A DNA stretch of 64,000 nt from Cylicocyclus nassatus (taxonomy: Eukaryota; Nematoda; Chromadorea; Rhabditida; Strongylidae). The notes under the pieces are model-generated. The model saw only the letters and a list, made by a program, of their open reading frames with translations, ran no database searches and had not been told where the DNA came from. Positions 10,969 to 23,783 of the stretch are shown here, piece by piece (the stretch's first letter is position 1; every line of letters begins with the position of its first letter). A program made the translations under genes and the position numbers. Location of the stretch: the NCBI GenBank assembly GCA_958299035.1, contig CATQJL010000001.1, positions 12,953,834 through 13,017,833 on the forward strand, written 5' to 3'.

Positions 10969-12190
10969 AAGAACTATTACGGTTGATCTTTTCGTCTTCA
11001 GATGAAGCAATCTCGAAAAAAAAGACAAGAATCAACCTAGAAAAAAATTTGGAGATTTTTGCATGAGAGGAAACACCTGCTGTGGCTCCACTTCAGCGCT
11101 TCGTAGAAAAAATAGATTTTTAGTAAAGAATTGTCTTCATTCATACTTAACCGTTTCACATATTGTTCGAAAACACTGTAACAATTTGGTTCTAGTCCTC
11201 AATCATTCAGGTTAAAACAACTTATGCTTGCCCTAAACTGAAGAAAATCCATGATTCATTCTTGCACTATTTTCGTCTCCAATCTTCCCATTTTGCTCTT
11301 GGTCTCCCTATAAAATAGCGTCTTTCAGTAGCTGGTATCTAGCGCATAAGAATTTTGTCCATGTTTCCGGTTTCTACCGAAAGTTTGCACAGCAAATGTC
11401 TACCTCTTTTGTCATGCCACTGCTACCACATCGTTCAGCTTCGCTAATGTTGGTTTTATACAGAATGACTACCGTAAGCTTACCGTATACAGCTAAAAAC
11501 TGAAATAAATTATATTTTGGTAATCAGCGCCTTCGATAACCCTTGCGGGGAAAATCTCGGATACATGTTTTGAATTTCTTCCAAAAAGACTACCATTTCG
11601 GACATTACGACCCACGGGTTGGTCGTAAGTTTGACAAAGCCAAAAAGGCTCTGGTCCGAAACAGCAGTAATCGAAAAATCAACCTTGTCGTTAATGTGTT
11701 AACTCCTCTCCACACTTTGGATGGAGCTTTGGCTCCACCAAGTTGAAGCAAGATCTTGCTGATTGACATGAGATTCGTATTATAAAGTGTTATGGTGTTA
11801 GAACTCCGCAGCAGGCAAGTGATCTCCAGAATGCTTTGAGTCAATTATACGAAGGCCAATTGAAAGTGAAGGAACACTGCGATGGAAAGATGGTTTTCAT
11901 GCGCTTTCTCAGTAAGTTAACAGGTAGCTTGTAAATTCTCCCAATTAGCCTAGAAATTGTACAAAACATCCAATTGTGAACTCATATGCGGCTTGGCACA
12001 TTTTATAAGCGGAATCAGGTATTCAATAAAAAAATAATGAAACAACCCGTCAGTCATATGAGAATAAAGTATGATTCAAATGAGGCAGTTAGAATTAACA
12101 TAAAACATAATCACAGAAACACAAAAGGTAGTTCAAGAAGAATCACACCAAAGTAAAAAAAAACATTGTTGTGTAAACAGGAAAAAACAG

Positions 12191-15100
12191 TTAGTGGCAC
12201 AGCTCAACGATTGCCACCCTATCCAGAACCCGATTCATAATATTCATGGACCGCATGCTCTCTGCACATCCAATCAGTATAAGTTTATGCTTAGCTCGAG
12301 TCAGTGCTACATTTATTCGGCGTTGATCTCTCAGCAGGTCACATCGCTAAAAAAAATCCTTTAATAGCTTCCCCATTGAAAGAAAAAACAAAAACTTGTT
12401 CACCCCACCCTCACAGAAGTATCAGTCCACACAAGCGACCAAATTATAACACTTTTATCGCGTCCTTGGTACTGATCTACAGAATTGATCTAGAAAATAC
12501 CATATCAGATGATATCGCATTTTAATGATGACGAAGTATGTGGGGGAAACGAGAACCTCAATATTTAAAGAGGGATCCAGCAAGGATTTGAGTACATCAA
12601 CCTGCTTGCGGTAGACACACATAACTCCGATGTCAGTCGCTGATACGCCGTTCTAAATATCAATTCGTATGATTTTAGTGCGACAGTGAAGTTTTTATGT
12701 CTGAAAATCATTAACTTATCATTTTCGAGTTAAAAGTTAAAAAATACTCTAAATTGTTTCGTACTCACTGCACTAATGCACTTTCCTTCTGCGCGTTTCC
12801 TACAGTGAATTTTTGCGCAGCATTATTGAAGTGCATTAGAGAAAAAATGCACGGAAAAAAACCTCGCCGCGCACTCTTTTGGGGTCAATGGAAAAAACAT
12901 GAACTCACATTCAAAAACCTTTTCACAGTTTCACAAACAAGTTCTGCTTCACCCGTGTTGTATGTCAGCCCGGCTCCATCGTTAGACATGGCGAATTCTG
13001 GTTTGGTGCAAGCTCGGGTATCAATAAAAACTACCGAATCCTTCAGCGCGCCGCTCTCTACTCTACTCCAAGGATCTGAACAGCATTACTGAGATTTAAC
13101 ATATTTTACAAAAAAAAAACCTGAGTAGAATGTTATAAACCTTCCTCGCTGCAAGACGTTCGGTAATTCTGCGATTCAGAAAGGCAAGCATTGGACACTT
13201 CATCGGTTCCACAGACAAGACGATCGTCATAGAAAAGCTCACTGCCGAGTTTCGCGATCACACTAAACATTTTGTTTCACTCATTTTTTTGAGTAGATTC
13301 AAGCAGGAGTCTCGGCATGTTTCAAAATGGTATTCTCAAAATTATCATATCTATCTACTCTCACCAGCAGGGAAGATAATCAAAGAAAAAAAAGAACTGA
13401 GTCGCTGCAATCGTCGTTTTTTTTTATTGCAATTTCACCAAAAACCTCTCGCTATTCAAGCCAGATCTATCACAGACTTGCTTGAGACTGCAATCTAGAG
13501 ACCTTGAACCTTGAAAAGTGACAATTTCCATAAGAGCAGACGATGGCCGCGCTGCTGAGTATAATCGTAGAGGTGAGAAACAAGGAAAAGGAAGATGACG
13601 GTATTAGGGCGTCTCATAATTTTCCACTGTTTTTATCTTCTCCCGCATTAAAAAAAATCCCTTTGTCCCTTAGATAAATCGTGGTACCGTTCGACAGAGC
13701 AAAGCACTACAAGATAGCACTAAATTATTTGGCACAGTTTGTTCTACATAAAGCTCGAAGCCAAAATTTTAGAAGATCTAAATGTCGGAGAAGTCGAGAA
13801 AAAACGTATTTTCGTCCATAAGATCCTACATGCTTCCTACTTTCTAAGGCATGCACTATTCACATCAGGCATTTGCATATACATTTGCTTAATTTTTTCC
13901 ATGGCTATAAATGGAGATGAAAATGATTTTGATATTTTGAAACTGCACCAAACTCACTTACATGGGCAACTCTATAGTATAAACCGCTAAATGATAGGGC
14001 ATTTTTGGCCTTTCACAGGCAATAGTTTTAAACAAATATCAAATTTAGCGCAAAAAAAAACGCAAAGAGACGACTTTTCCATGTTTTTTGCGTTATTTTG
14101 GGGTACGTATGTTTCTCAAGTTCCATCCGTGAAAATAGGCGAATTCACCGTTAAATACCAGATGTAGAGAAATACAGTGACCGCCAAAAAGTTGCGGACA
14201 AACCCCTCTCCCTTTTTCATCGCTCTTTTTCAGGGGGAAAACAAGGATAAAAAATATAATAATTACATGAGGTGATAGAGCTCTTCAAGATCTACAAGGA
14301 AACATGTGTTCTAAAAATTTTAAGAATCTTTTTCTTAAAAATGTCCGAAAATGGCCGCGTCACAATGTCGCGAACAATAATTATTCTAACGCAAAAATTT
14401 TCTTTTGAGCCCTATTGTGAAGCGGAAACACAAGTTATCCGAAGGGGTAAGCATACTACTATACAGAGCTCGTCAAAAACTACACAAAGGTTATGGTTGC
14501 TTCCCCAGAAAACGCAAGCTTGAGTTTTATTTTAGTTTTTTCAAAAAACAACTTATAATTTCCTTTATCAAGCCAAATTTCTTCACACGGAAACCAGTTC
14601 AAGACATCCCAACAAAGCCGTCTGGATAAAATAGATGCTCTTTGCCATCCACTTCGCATCGGACGTGTGCTGATGAGTTTCCTGGCTGAAAATGGCCCTT
14701 GGCAGCGCTTGCACATGACCCCATCTGTACCTCACCACTGACTCGTACCGCTTTGCAGGCTTGTAACTCGGCCTGCAGTCAATATTGAGCCTGCAATTAG
14801 GCTCATTCGAAAGAACGAGTCTTCCTCTACTCAGACAATTGCATCGGAAAGTTCGCGGGTGCTTGCCCAACCACCAATCATCCATGCCGCGAGCTGCCCG
14901 GTAAACCCTTATATTATACCCGATAAGTGACCGCGGCACATCTTGTAAGTGCACGTTAGGAGCCTATAGTTGACCCGATTAGCATGCTTGTAAGACCTAA
15001 GAAGAGTGAAAAACTATTTAATCTGTCTTTCAGAATGACGACTTGAGTGCAAACTGAGCAACTCGTTAGCTCATCTGTCGACATCACCTAGTGTAGTGTC

Positions 15101-18100
15101 GTCGATAACGGTCAACTGACTACTAGAGTTTGTTTCGCAATCATGAAAACTCGATTTTGTCAAACATGACCAAATCTCAAGTGATACTCAGCTTTTTAAA
15201 CACTTAGGGTAGCCCAAACGCTGCGACGTACCTCACGCGGGTTGCGCCTTACCCTACAGCGTGTAAGAAGTGCGGCCTTTGATAAGGCCCGCGGCCCGCC
15301 ATGTGAGGTGATTGGGCCGCGACCCTACCGATAATCTCTTCCCAATTTCAACTTTGGCCGCGGCGTTCCCAGTAAAATATACTTGGGCCGCGGCGTGCGG
15401 GGCTGCAATTTTAAGGGCCGCGGCGCTCCATGTAACACGCTTTGAGGCCGCGAACTTTCCGATGCAATTGTCTGAGTACACGATGGTATGCAAATAAGTT
15501 TAGTTTGAGCAATCCCAAAGATTTGGCGGATGGGGTGGTAGAGGACAGCTTCAGTTGTAGTCTAAGCACTTTTCAGCTAAAGATGAAGAGAGCTCCTTTC
15601 GCTACCAATTTCATCCTGGAAGTTCAAAACTGTCAATTTTCTTGTAATAGATCCATTTCGAAGCTCTAAGACTGTTCTGCTGTCCATAAGAGCTTTCACA
15701 CCAATCACCTCTAGGGCTGCACTTTTTCACCCCATGCGCCAAATCTCCGAAATTTCTCAAACTCAACTCATTTGCATATCATCGTGTCCAGGAACTCACG
15801 CTCTTTCGAATGAGTCTACTTGCAGACTCTTACAGCGTCTGGCGGCCGAGTTACAAGCCTGCAAAGCGGCACAAGTCAGGGTGAGATGCAGGTGGGGTCA
15901 TGTGCAAGCACTGCCAAGGGCCATTTTCAGCCAGGAAACTCATCAGCACACGTCCGATGCATAGAGGATGGCAAAGAGCATCTATTTATCCAGACGGCTT
16001 TGTTGGAATGTCTTGAACTGGTTTCCGTGTGAAGAAATTTGGCTTGATAAAGGAAATTAGAAGTTGTTTTTTGAAAAAACTAAAATAAAACTCAAGCTTG
16101 CGTTTTCTGGGGAAGCAACTATAACCAGTGTGTAGTTCTTGACGAGCTCTGTATAGTAATATGCTTACCCGTACGGATAGCTTGTGTTTCCGCTTTAAAA
16201 TAGGACTCAAAAGAAAATTTTTGCGTTCGAAGAATTATTGTCCGCGACATTGTGACGCGGCCATTTTCGGACTTTTTCTAGAAAAAGGTTTTTAAAATTT
16301 TTAGAACACATGTTTCTCAAAAGGCTTAAAGTGTAGATTGCAGATCTTGAAGAGTTCTATCACCTCATGCAATTATTACATTTTTCCATCCTTGTTTTCC
16401 CTCTCAAAAAGAGCGATGAAAAAGGGAGAGGGGTTTGTCCGCAGCTTTTTGGCGGTCACTGTATATGCATGAGCAAACAAGAAGCTTTTAGGCCTTTTCT
16501 GAACGAAAAAAAGATTTCTTCTCGACTATTCGAGCAATTGGATTTTGAAATTTTAGATTTCAACTTCAAATCTTGTGTGAAACATGAGTAGATGAGGCGG
16601 TTTTGTAGAGCTTGCTTTGGTATGTCGAATGACCCCGCAGAACATGAAAGAAACAACAAATTATTAGTTAAAGTGCGGGAGAAATTAGAGAGAGTACAAA
16701 ATTACAACACACCCTGATAGGGAAGAGTGTTCTCAAAAATAGAAGACTTATACAAACGATCAGCTCAGGGACATTCTTCATGGGATTTAGGGTCACTAAA
16801 AAGATTTCACATTTGTCTTCTCCCCAGAATTTCTTGCTCTCCGCCGATAAGCACTAGTCGTGCAGAAGTAAATCGCTGCGATTAAAAAAACTTTGACATG
16901 GTCCCTTTGGTTTTGTGGAAGAATGATGACTACCTATTCATCCGATATTGTGAAACGAGTGAATGTAGCGCATTTTTGTGAACCTGCAGCCGCTCAAACA
17001 GCGATACCGCCATTCCTTCATCTCTAAAATATAAACTTTGATGTGCTTTGACTTCGTGAATCGAAAGAGCCGAAAAAAAAACTCACGCGCATTTGGTATT
17101 TTGAACGATTGGTGCTAGCTGGTGAGCATCACCAACTAGGATAAATCGACTAGCAGCCGCTAATGATGAAAGTAGAACTGGTTCCAGAACCTAACAACAT
17201 GAGTTTTGCATAGAACTTCTACTCAGAGCCCTACCATTGAAGCTTCATCAACAATACAGCAATCAAATTTTCTCCAAGAAAACAAAAGCTCCCTGGGTAC
17301 GTTGTGACAGGTGCTCGCAACTAGGGGCTGAAATTCTGCTCTTATCAAAACTACAGGATAAAAAGTAGTTGATGGAGCCAACTGACCGTGTTTTTCAAAA
17401 TATCTCTAGTAGCAGTATATTTTTCGCCTGAAACACCTTTCAATTTCGACTGCAAGGTCAAATCCGCCACAACCTTTCGACCAGAACTCGATTTGCCGAG
17501 ACGCAGCAATTTTCCTGCGTCCACATGCTAGAGTAAGGGCGTTGACTTTCTTTGTAAATATACTTTAGTCTAGTCTTACCTTCCTCAACTTGGCTAATAC
17601 GTTGTCCAGAGCAGAGTGAGTGTTTGCCGTAAGCAATACCGAACATTTCATTTCTAGTAAACATCTTAGCAGAGCAACTATGGTAGTCGTTTTTCCTAAA
17701 AAAACATATTTGAATTCGAAAAACTAATAGGATTTCAAAAAAAGACACCTGATCCTGGGAATCCCTCGATAAGGGTATAGTCACTACAAAGCAACGCAGA
17801 ACGTACAGCTTCTCGCTGCTCTTCATTCAGCTCATCTTCAGAAAGTATTTTCTGCACAGAAATGGGAAGAGTGGCACGGTCTAGTTCACATGGTGAAGGT
17901 GGGACTAGATCCGCAATCATTTCACGCAGATGAGTGCTAAATACACGCAGTTATTCCACACTTATAATAAAGTAGGTCGAACTTTCGGCTGACGATGTTC
18001 TTGAAAATGGCAAATCACAAGAGATAAAATTTGTGTTATCTCTGCCCGACAACTTCTTTTCAAATGCAATGAGATATTCGAAGTCTTAAATTCTGCACAA

Positions 18101-21100
18101 ATTCAGAAAAAGGCTACGACCTATGAAGAAAATAGCGCTGTCTCACCTGCGTTCATCTGAGCCCATAAGAAGAGTAAGATTGCCAAGGGTTGTAGAGTAT
18201 GTAGTAAAGCTATTGTAGAGATCGAGATGGTAGACCTCTTCATTATCCAGCATCTTATCGCTACGCACTGTCACGGATGTAGCTGGAAGCGATATAAATA
18301 GAAGTTTAAGACGAACCGATACAGTACCACTCACAACTAGACTCAATGACAGGTACCAAAAGAATGCCAGGCTTCGTCGTGGTTGAGACTGTACACATAT
18401 TCCCAGGCGAAAATGTACTGGAGGAGATATTGCCACCACTGAATCAATTTAATTATGTGAAAGGGATTACCGTCTTGATATAGCGACTTTACGCACAAAA
18501 AGTACCCTTCAAAAGTAAGTAAGAAAGAGGAAGAGGTTTCTGTAGACTTGTCGACAGAGCTGGTCAGACGAAGCGAGGATGCACAGAAGCCATCGGCCTC
18601 CCTTAAACGTAGATATATGTTGCATAGATATAATCAGCAGTGAGAATCTCACAGGACTCTACAAGAGGGTGAGCAAATGATAATGTGAAATTTAAGGAAG
18701 CTCTTATTTACTTCAAGGAGATACTTTAGACTAGGAAGTGCACGGATCACAATGTTTTATCGAATACGCTTAAGGACGGATAGTTGCTGATACTGTCTGT
18801 GTTCATTATAAAATAATAATTCAGGTTTCTCTAAATTGTTGAAATGTCAATATCTATGCTTGAGATGCAAATAAAAACTTTTGAGACAGCAATTTTGGAA
18901 TGTGTCCTTGAGCGGTCACAGAAACTAGGTAGAGAACGTCTAACACAGTGACATGAAACATCATTTAAATACTGCAGAAGTATAGAATTAGGGCAAAATA
19001 AAAGATAGTAAAATTCAAAATAAATTAGCAAATGAAACCTCTCTTCTGGTGACTTCCGCCACAAATCCTGCAACTTGCTACCCTTTCTCGCCTTGTCTTC
19101 TGCCCATTCATGATAGATCCACCTTATCCACTTTTTGAAATATTCTGAAACAAGTTGCTTCTAGTCTGCCATTGATTGTTGACAAAAGCGTGGAGACCAG
19201 TATGAATGTACCGAGATGATTAGCCGACAGATGCTGCATATTTGCTTTAGCAAAGTCGTACATTAACTTGGAGGATCTGCCCGCAGGTTCCATTGCAACC
19301 TATTATTACAAAACGATGAAGGTAAGGTTCTGAAGCATTACTGCATACCTGGTAGAAAGAGCAGACAGAAGCCTGATCGCACTTTCCACAAAACCTCGGA
19401 TCAGTCCTAGGCTCTAGAAGACGATCTAGGAGTTATAATCAACTGAAGAAAAGCGACCGATCACCTGGGAGTATGTCAGGTTTCAACCTGGACATGTAAA
19501 ATGCAAGATTGTTCCGTTGATTTATGATGCCTTTGAGTTCAAGAGCGCGCGAACGCACTTCACGTGTCACTCCGTCTTTGAGATACAGCAGCGAGCCATT
19601 CCCGATGGGTTGCTTATAACGAGACGAAAGCATTAGGTTATACAGCATAACCTAAAGTCAAGAATGTATACTGCAGAGTAGAGAAAGTAGTTGCACATAC
19701 CTGTGCTGCATGATCAGAAGAAGGTCCACTTTTGCCAGTTTTCAGCTCTAGCGGTCGCTGCTGAATCCTTTCATGGGTCTTCGTCTAAAATTATGGGTAA
19801 AGACCTTATTCAACAGGACAGAAATTGTGTCTTTCACCTCTAATGTAACATCAATTTTGCCCTTGATGCCCAGCTGAGGGTTCCAGATGTTTTCTTCAAT
19901 GTCATGAACCTAAAAAATAAAATCATAAAGGATAAATAACTTCAAGTTCATCAATTTACAGAGCAAGAATTTGCTAAAAGAAATAGGTATCACTGACTTC
20001 TAAATAGACTCCTTCATCAACTAAAACAAGCTCACCTTTACGACTTGATACGCAGCATTACTCGGAGGGTAGGAGGAACCGCCTGGGATGTTATTTTGGA
20101 CCCAGTCTTCCACCACCTGGAAGATGAACAATTTCACAACCTCCCAACAACTATAGATCTTACATCAGCATACGGCATCAATTCAGTCTCAACTTGAGAT
20201 GGTGTAAGTCGTAATGCAGCTAGATCGCCAACGACTTCTTTACAAAGACAGTCTCGCCATTGTTTCAGGAGCCAATCAGTTGTGACCATTGCCGTGTTCG
20301 GACAACGGATAGCAGCCTACAAAAGCGGCTTTTCGAACCAACTTTGCAAATTGAAAACGGCGATAAAGAACCTGGAACAGCTCATGCACGATCACTCCAA
20401 TGAGCATCGCCTTGTTAGCTTCTACAGGTCCACGAAATCGCTCATTCAGAACAACCTTGAACAGATCTCTTTACGGATTCAGAGTTATATAATACAGCAC
20501 AATGTCATGAAATGCATCGATAGAAAAAGAAGAAATAAACAGAACTTAACTCAGAATGACAAGCATTCCGCGCGTAGATTATAATAAGACGAAAAAAGAA
20601 AAAAAAAGAAGAAAGGAAGGAAAGAAGAAAGAAGCTAACCTTTCGAGAGCACCATGTTGAACTTGCGACACCGGTGCAGGGAACAAGAGTGTCCGGATCT
20701 ACTATCAAAATGCCTTTCTCATTCGAGAGCAACCAGTCCTACACGATATTTACATACGTGGAATACACAAGAAATTCAAAAGCCAAAAAAAAAACTTGCC
20801 GAAGTCCCCCATCGCTGAGCACCGAAGAGTCTTACTTGCGTATTAGGTTCAATAAGCACCTCTGCCCATTGGTCCTATAGTAAGCACTTCCTCAAAATAA
20901 TCTCGAGTGATATGTAACACTTACTTGTAAATAGACAATTGACTCTTGTCCATCTTTTGACTTGCAGATAAGATCAACAAAACCATCTTCACGCTTGACC
21001 TCTTTTACAGTGAGTTCCACCTCAGAGTTCGAGGTAGAAAGTGAAGGGAAACCAGGAATGTCACTATCTAGATTCAATAATAAAAAACACATGCATGAAG

Positions 21101-22896
21101 ATTCAACCAATCTTCAACATCTTTCTTCAAGATATACCTGCACTGATCGACAGAGATCTGGACGAGATCTGGCCATTGGCTACCGAGCTTCGCTCATCAA
21201 AAAGACGTAACGCAGGCGAACGCTTGACTAAAATCTAACAATCATCAAAAATGTACACGCTCACAAGATTGGTCACAATTATGAGACAGAACGTTCTACA
21301 ACAGTGCTTACAAGAAAAGAAAACATATTACCTGGTGAATGAGTCGCGCAAGAAAGCGTTCGTTTTATCGGTGAACCTGAATATGGATGTTACTTCATGA
21401 TAATTTTTTACAGTGCATTGAATGGAAAATGCAGCAACTGTATTGAACCGAAAATGCAGCAACTAAGTTTGATGCCGAAACTGCAATTAAGAAACACAGT
21501 GCCTTAGAGTTCATGCGGAGATACTGTGACACTACAAAAAGTGAACGTGCTAGGTGATGTTCATAAAAGTGATGACTACGCAAAGAATGTTTGGTAAAGT
21601 TACTGACCTGCAAATACTGGCTCATCGAATGAATCTTCAAATTCGGAATTCTCCTTTTCTGCGACCAAATTAGAGCTAAGAGTAGAGTTCTTGTCATGAA
21701 GAACTAAAAAGGACACTTGCAAGAATGATAGGTGTAAATGATTGATAGCAAAACAACTAAAAAGCTTTTCTTAGCTGAGTTTTGAGCAACCCTCAAATTG
21801 GTATGTAACAACAAAGTTTAGGGTAGAAGGACCATTGTTCGACTTTAAGTGAATTACTCTCTGTATCTGCTGTCCGAACGCATCAGCAACACATACACTC
21901 CACAACTCTAATCCTCAAGCGCCAGAATGCTTATGTGCCAATCACTTACTCCCTTTCCTAGCGGCAAATCGCCAAATCTTCTCGTCACATTCATACGGCT
22001 CACGCACCAAACTGGCCTCATTTATGAAAGGTGTGCGCGTAAGGCACTCTTTACGTGCTCGAATGCGTGGTATATAGCTACGCAAAAGAGACTGCGCAAT
22101 TGACACAGGTGCTTTCACGCCGCATTTCCTTGATATGTTCAAGTACTCAGCAAAGAAAAGAAAGTCAATAACAGTATAACAACAAAAAACACAAGGTCTC
22201 TTTCAAAATATTCCAAACGTTATGAGGTTACGTACTATAACCAACCGTTCGCACAGTGAAAATGAAGGAGTACCAACCTTGCTTGATGGGTGACTCATCC
22301 CAATCTGAGAAATCTGAGCAGCATGTCTGTGATACTTCCAATTTGGGCGTCCTAGAAAGCAAACTATGCAGTATGAATAATCTAGCATGATCGACTACAC
22401 AGACTGTCAAACTTATAAAAGGGAAAAGTAGAACGCGAGCAAAGCTCTCTATATTTGGTCGAACTTATTTCAAAAGGAAAAGTAGAATGCGTTCAGAATC
22501 TCTATATAATGTGCTGAAACCAAACTACCTTTTTAACGGTGTTGACTGTTTCTTCACAGGTGTAGAATTTATTTTGATCTTCTTTGAATCCGGTGATGAA
22601 TGATCAGATGCCGTTCCATTATTCAACGTCCGACTATGCAAGGGCCTTTTCTTCATAAAAACTCCCTGTAATCGAACCTGATGGATGCGGAAAGATTTCT
22701 GCGAAACCTAAGCTACTCAATGAAAAAAAAACATGGGATACCCAAAATGCGCGATGGCCACAAAGAATGGAGTAAAAACGAAGTTGTCTAAAAGCTGCAT
22801 TCTACCTGAGTATATCGCAATATAGGAAGGAGATCAACAAACCTGCTTCTGCAGACCGATATGAACATTTTCACCGTTTTCGCCACTATTAATCAT
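12191..22896 (-). CDS. dna-2: DNA2 replication ATP-dependent helicase/nuclease (32 exons, ~1132 aa)
   Basis: Exons: 22896-22843, 22665-22529, 22351-22278, 21703-21608, 21376-21332, 21227-21138, 21067-20925, 20874-20836, 20738-20640, 20455-20372, 20316-20164, 20116-20036, 19909-19838, 19784-19701, 19651-19465, 19425-19349, 19299-19212, 19144-19039, 18601-18506, 18438-18335, 18282-18147, 17936-17749, 17695-17580, 17527-17387, 17327-17235, 17190-17087, 17023-16934, 13262-13141, 13075-12909, 12652-12557, 12489-12409, 12346-12191. All phases agree (3399 nt). DNA2 trims flaps in Okazaki-fragment maturation and resects broken DNA ends. Visible: RecB-like nuclease residues (GKIDV, LELKTGK), Fe-S cysteines (WCSRK; CGKCDQASVC), Walker A GFPGSGKTTT (split by an intron at ~744), Walker B IVDEAS, VGDAHQLAP, SQYRMN, VDQYQGRDKS and NVALTRAKHK. 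The human protein is 1060 aa; this one has a longer, acidic, poorly conserved N-terminus. Least sure: the 18506/18438 junction, where a nearby donor at about 18472 would shift the frame. Confidence 0.95.
14175..16461. mobile_element. 2.29-kb Tc1/mariner-like foldback element in DNA2 intron 27
   Basis: Flanked by TA (14173-14174 and 16462-16463). Both ends begin CAGTGACCGCCAAAAAG, continuing as inverted arms of about 650 bp (roughly 14175-14830 and 15800-16461) with small indels. CAGTG ends with a TA duplication fit Tc1-like elements. No transposase remains: open frames inside the arms are mirror copies of each other, not catalytic domains. The centre is unusual (see the GGCCGCGG box array). 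The element accounts for most of the 3.67-kb intron 16933-13263 of DNA2. Confidence 0.8.
15286..15455. repeat. array of six GGCCGCGG-type boxes
   Basis: Six boxes with the core GGCCGCG (variants GGCCCGCGGCCC, GGGCCGCGACCC, GGCCGCGGCG) recur about every 27-41 bp between 15286 and 15455, separated by AT-rich, mutually unrelated spacers. They form the GC-rich heart of the foldback element at 14175-16461 and are not duplicated in its arms. Function is not known. Confidence 0.5.
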
Positions 22897-22912
22897 CCAG
22901 CAGCGCTGAAAA
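22897..22912 (-). promoter_or_regulatory. candidate spliced-leader trans-splice acceptor of DNA2
   Basis: Read on the minus strand, CCCTTTTCAG ends at 22906, and only nine bases (CGCTGCTGG) separate it from the DNA2 ATG at 22896. In nematodes a strong TTTTCAG just upstream of the start codon with no upstream coding exon is the usual sign of SL trans-splicing. A cis-spliced non-coding first exon is the alternative. Confidence 0.5.
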
Positions 22913-23460
22913 GGGAAAGGTGATTCACAGAAAAGTAATGTTTTCGGTAATTGGAATAACTGCAAGAAAAGAGCACAAAAAGGTCTCAGACTACAATATC
23001 TAAGGTCAAAATCGGTAGATTATTTTGCAAGTTTGAGTTTTCCTGTCGGTGTGCAATTACACATTTTTAAAAACGTCTTTTTGCCGCGCTAACTCATTGG
23101 CGGTAAAGAATTCCATTTGACTGGATTGTTTCACATTTGTAAGCTTAGGAATTGGATGAAAATTGCTGTAGACGAGATATTCCTTGTATTCTCCGAATAT
23201 CACAAACGGTAGGCTTTCATTTATTGCATCTGGTGTCGCGACTTCGTGCTAACTCTTCTTGCGCAGTTTCTATGTACGTGTTGGAATAAATCTATTTGCT
23301 TCCTACGGCTGCGTGGTTCTAAATCTTGGTGCAATGTGAACTGCACGTTTGATAGAGCAACTCGCTCTTCATCCTTAGGTAGCTCTGTGTTGTGCTTCCT
23401 GAGGTATAGCGCGTATACAGTAGTATACATGAATATTTTTTTCTTCACAAGCTGTACAAA
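22913..23460. other. region upstream of DNA2, no supported gene
   Basis: Holds the likely promoter of DNA2. A 75-codon minus-strand frame at 23448-23221 reads like ordinary coding sequence (NTELPKDEERVALSN) and is followed by AATAAA at its stop, but no homologous domain or partner exon is recognised. Confidence 0.3.
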
Positions 23461-23464
23461 TGAG

Positions 23465-23770
23465 GAGAATTAGGGGATAACGGCAACCGGCTTGTGCCGG
23501 GGCCACGCGGGTCAATTCCGGGCTCGAATCTCGTTGGCCAGCCTTTAAACAGCTGATGCATCCCGAGACTATGCTGCTATCTCCGCTAGCTAGTGGACCT
23601 AAATGAGATCCTGAAGACGCCAGGCAATGAACCCCTCTTAACTGAGCAAAAGCGGCTTAATGTCTGCAGTTGATTCGGAATGGATGCCTTCGGTTCGACT
23701 GTAAGGGACAAATTGATATTGATCAGAGCCCGCTGCACATCACCTATGTGACCCCGGCTTTGCTTCTACA
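23465..23770 (+). repeat. possible tRNA-derived SINE
   Basis: A GC-rich head (GGCAACCGGCTTGTGCCGGG) is followed about 35 bp later by GGGCTCGAATCTCG, close to an RNA polymerase III B box. A non-coding body follows, up to the TTAA element at 23784. No A box of good quality or simple-repeat tail is evident, so the assignment is tentative. Confidence 0.25.
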
Positions 23771-23783
23771 ATTCCTGACTTAA

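Larger units (their letters stand above)
8962..12190. other. intergenic region between lustrin/Kunitz gene and DNA2
   Basis: Apart from MITE copies at 9760-9951 and 10378-10605 and the doubtful exon at 10739-10968, no coding region could be supported. Short frames at 9177-9511 (-), 9998-10204 (-) and 11543-11844 lack domains and splice context. Both flanking genes are on the minus strand, so this should hold the upstream region of the lustrin/Kunitz gene and the 3' end of DNA2. Confidence 0.4.

Noticed and set aside
20282..20584. 100-codon plus-strand frame
   Set aside because: It is the antisense of two DNA2 nuclease-domain exons and their intron.
21950..22145. 65-codon open frame between DNA2 exons 3 and 4, with a GTAAGT donor at its end
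   Set aside because: Including it breaks the reading phase with the preceding exon. Skipping it joins 22278 to 21703 in phase and makes the whole CDS a multiple of three. Its acceptor (GCTGAG) is also poor.
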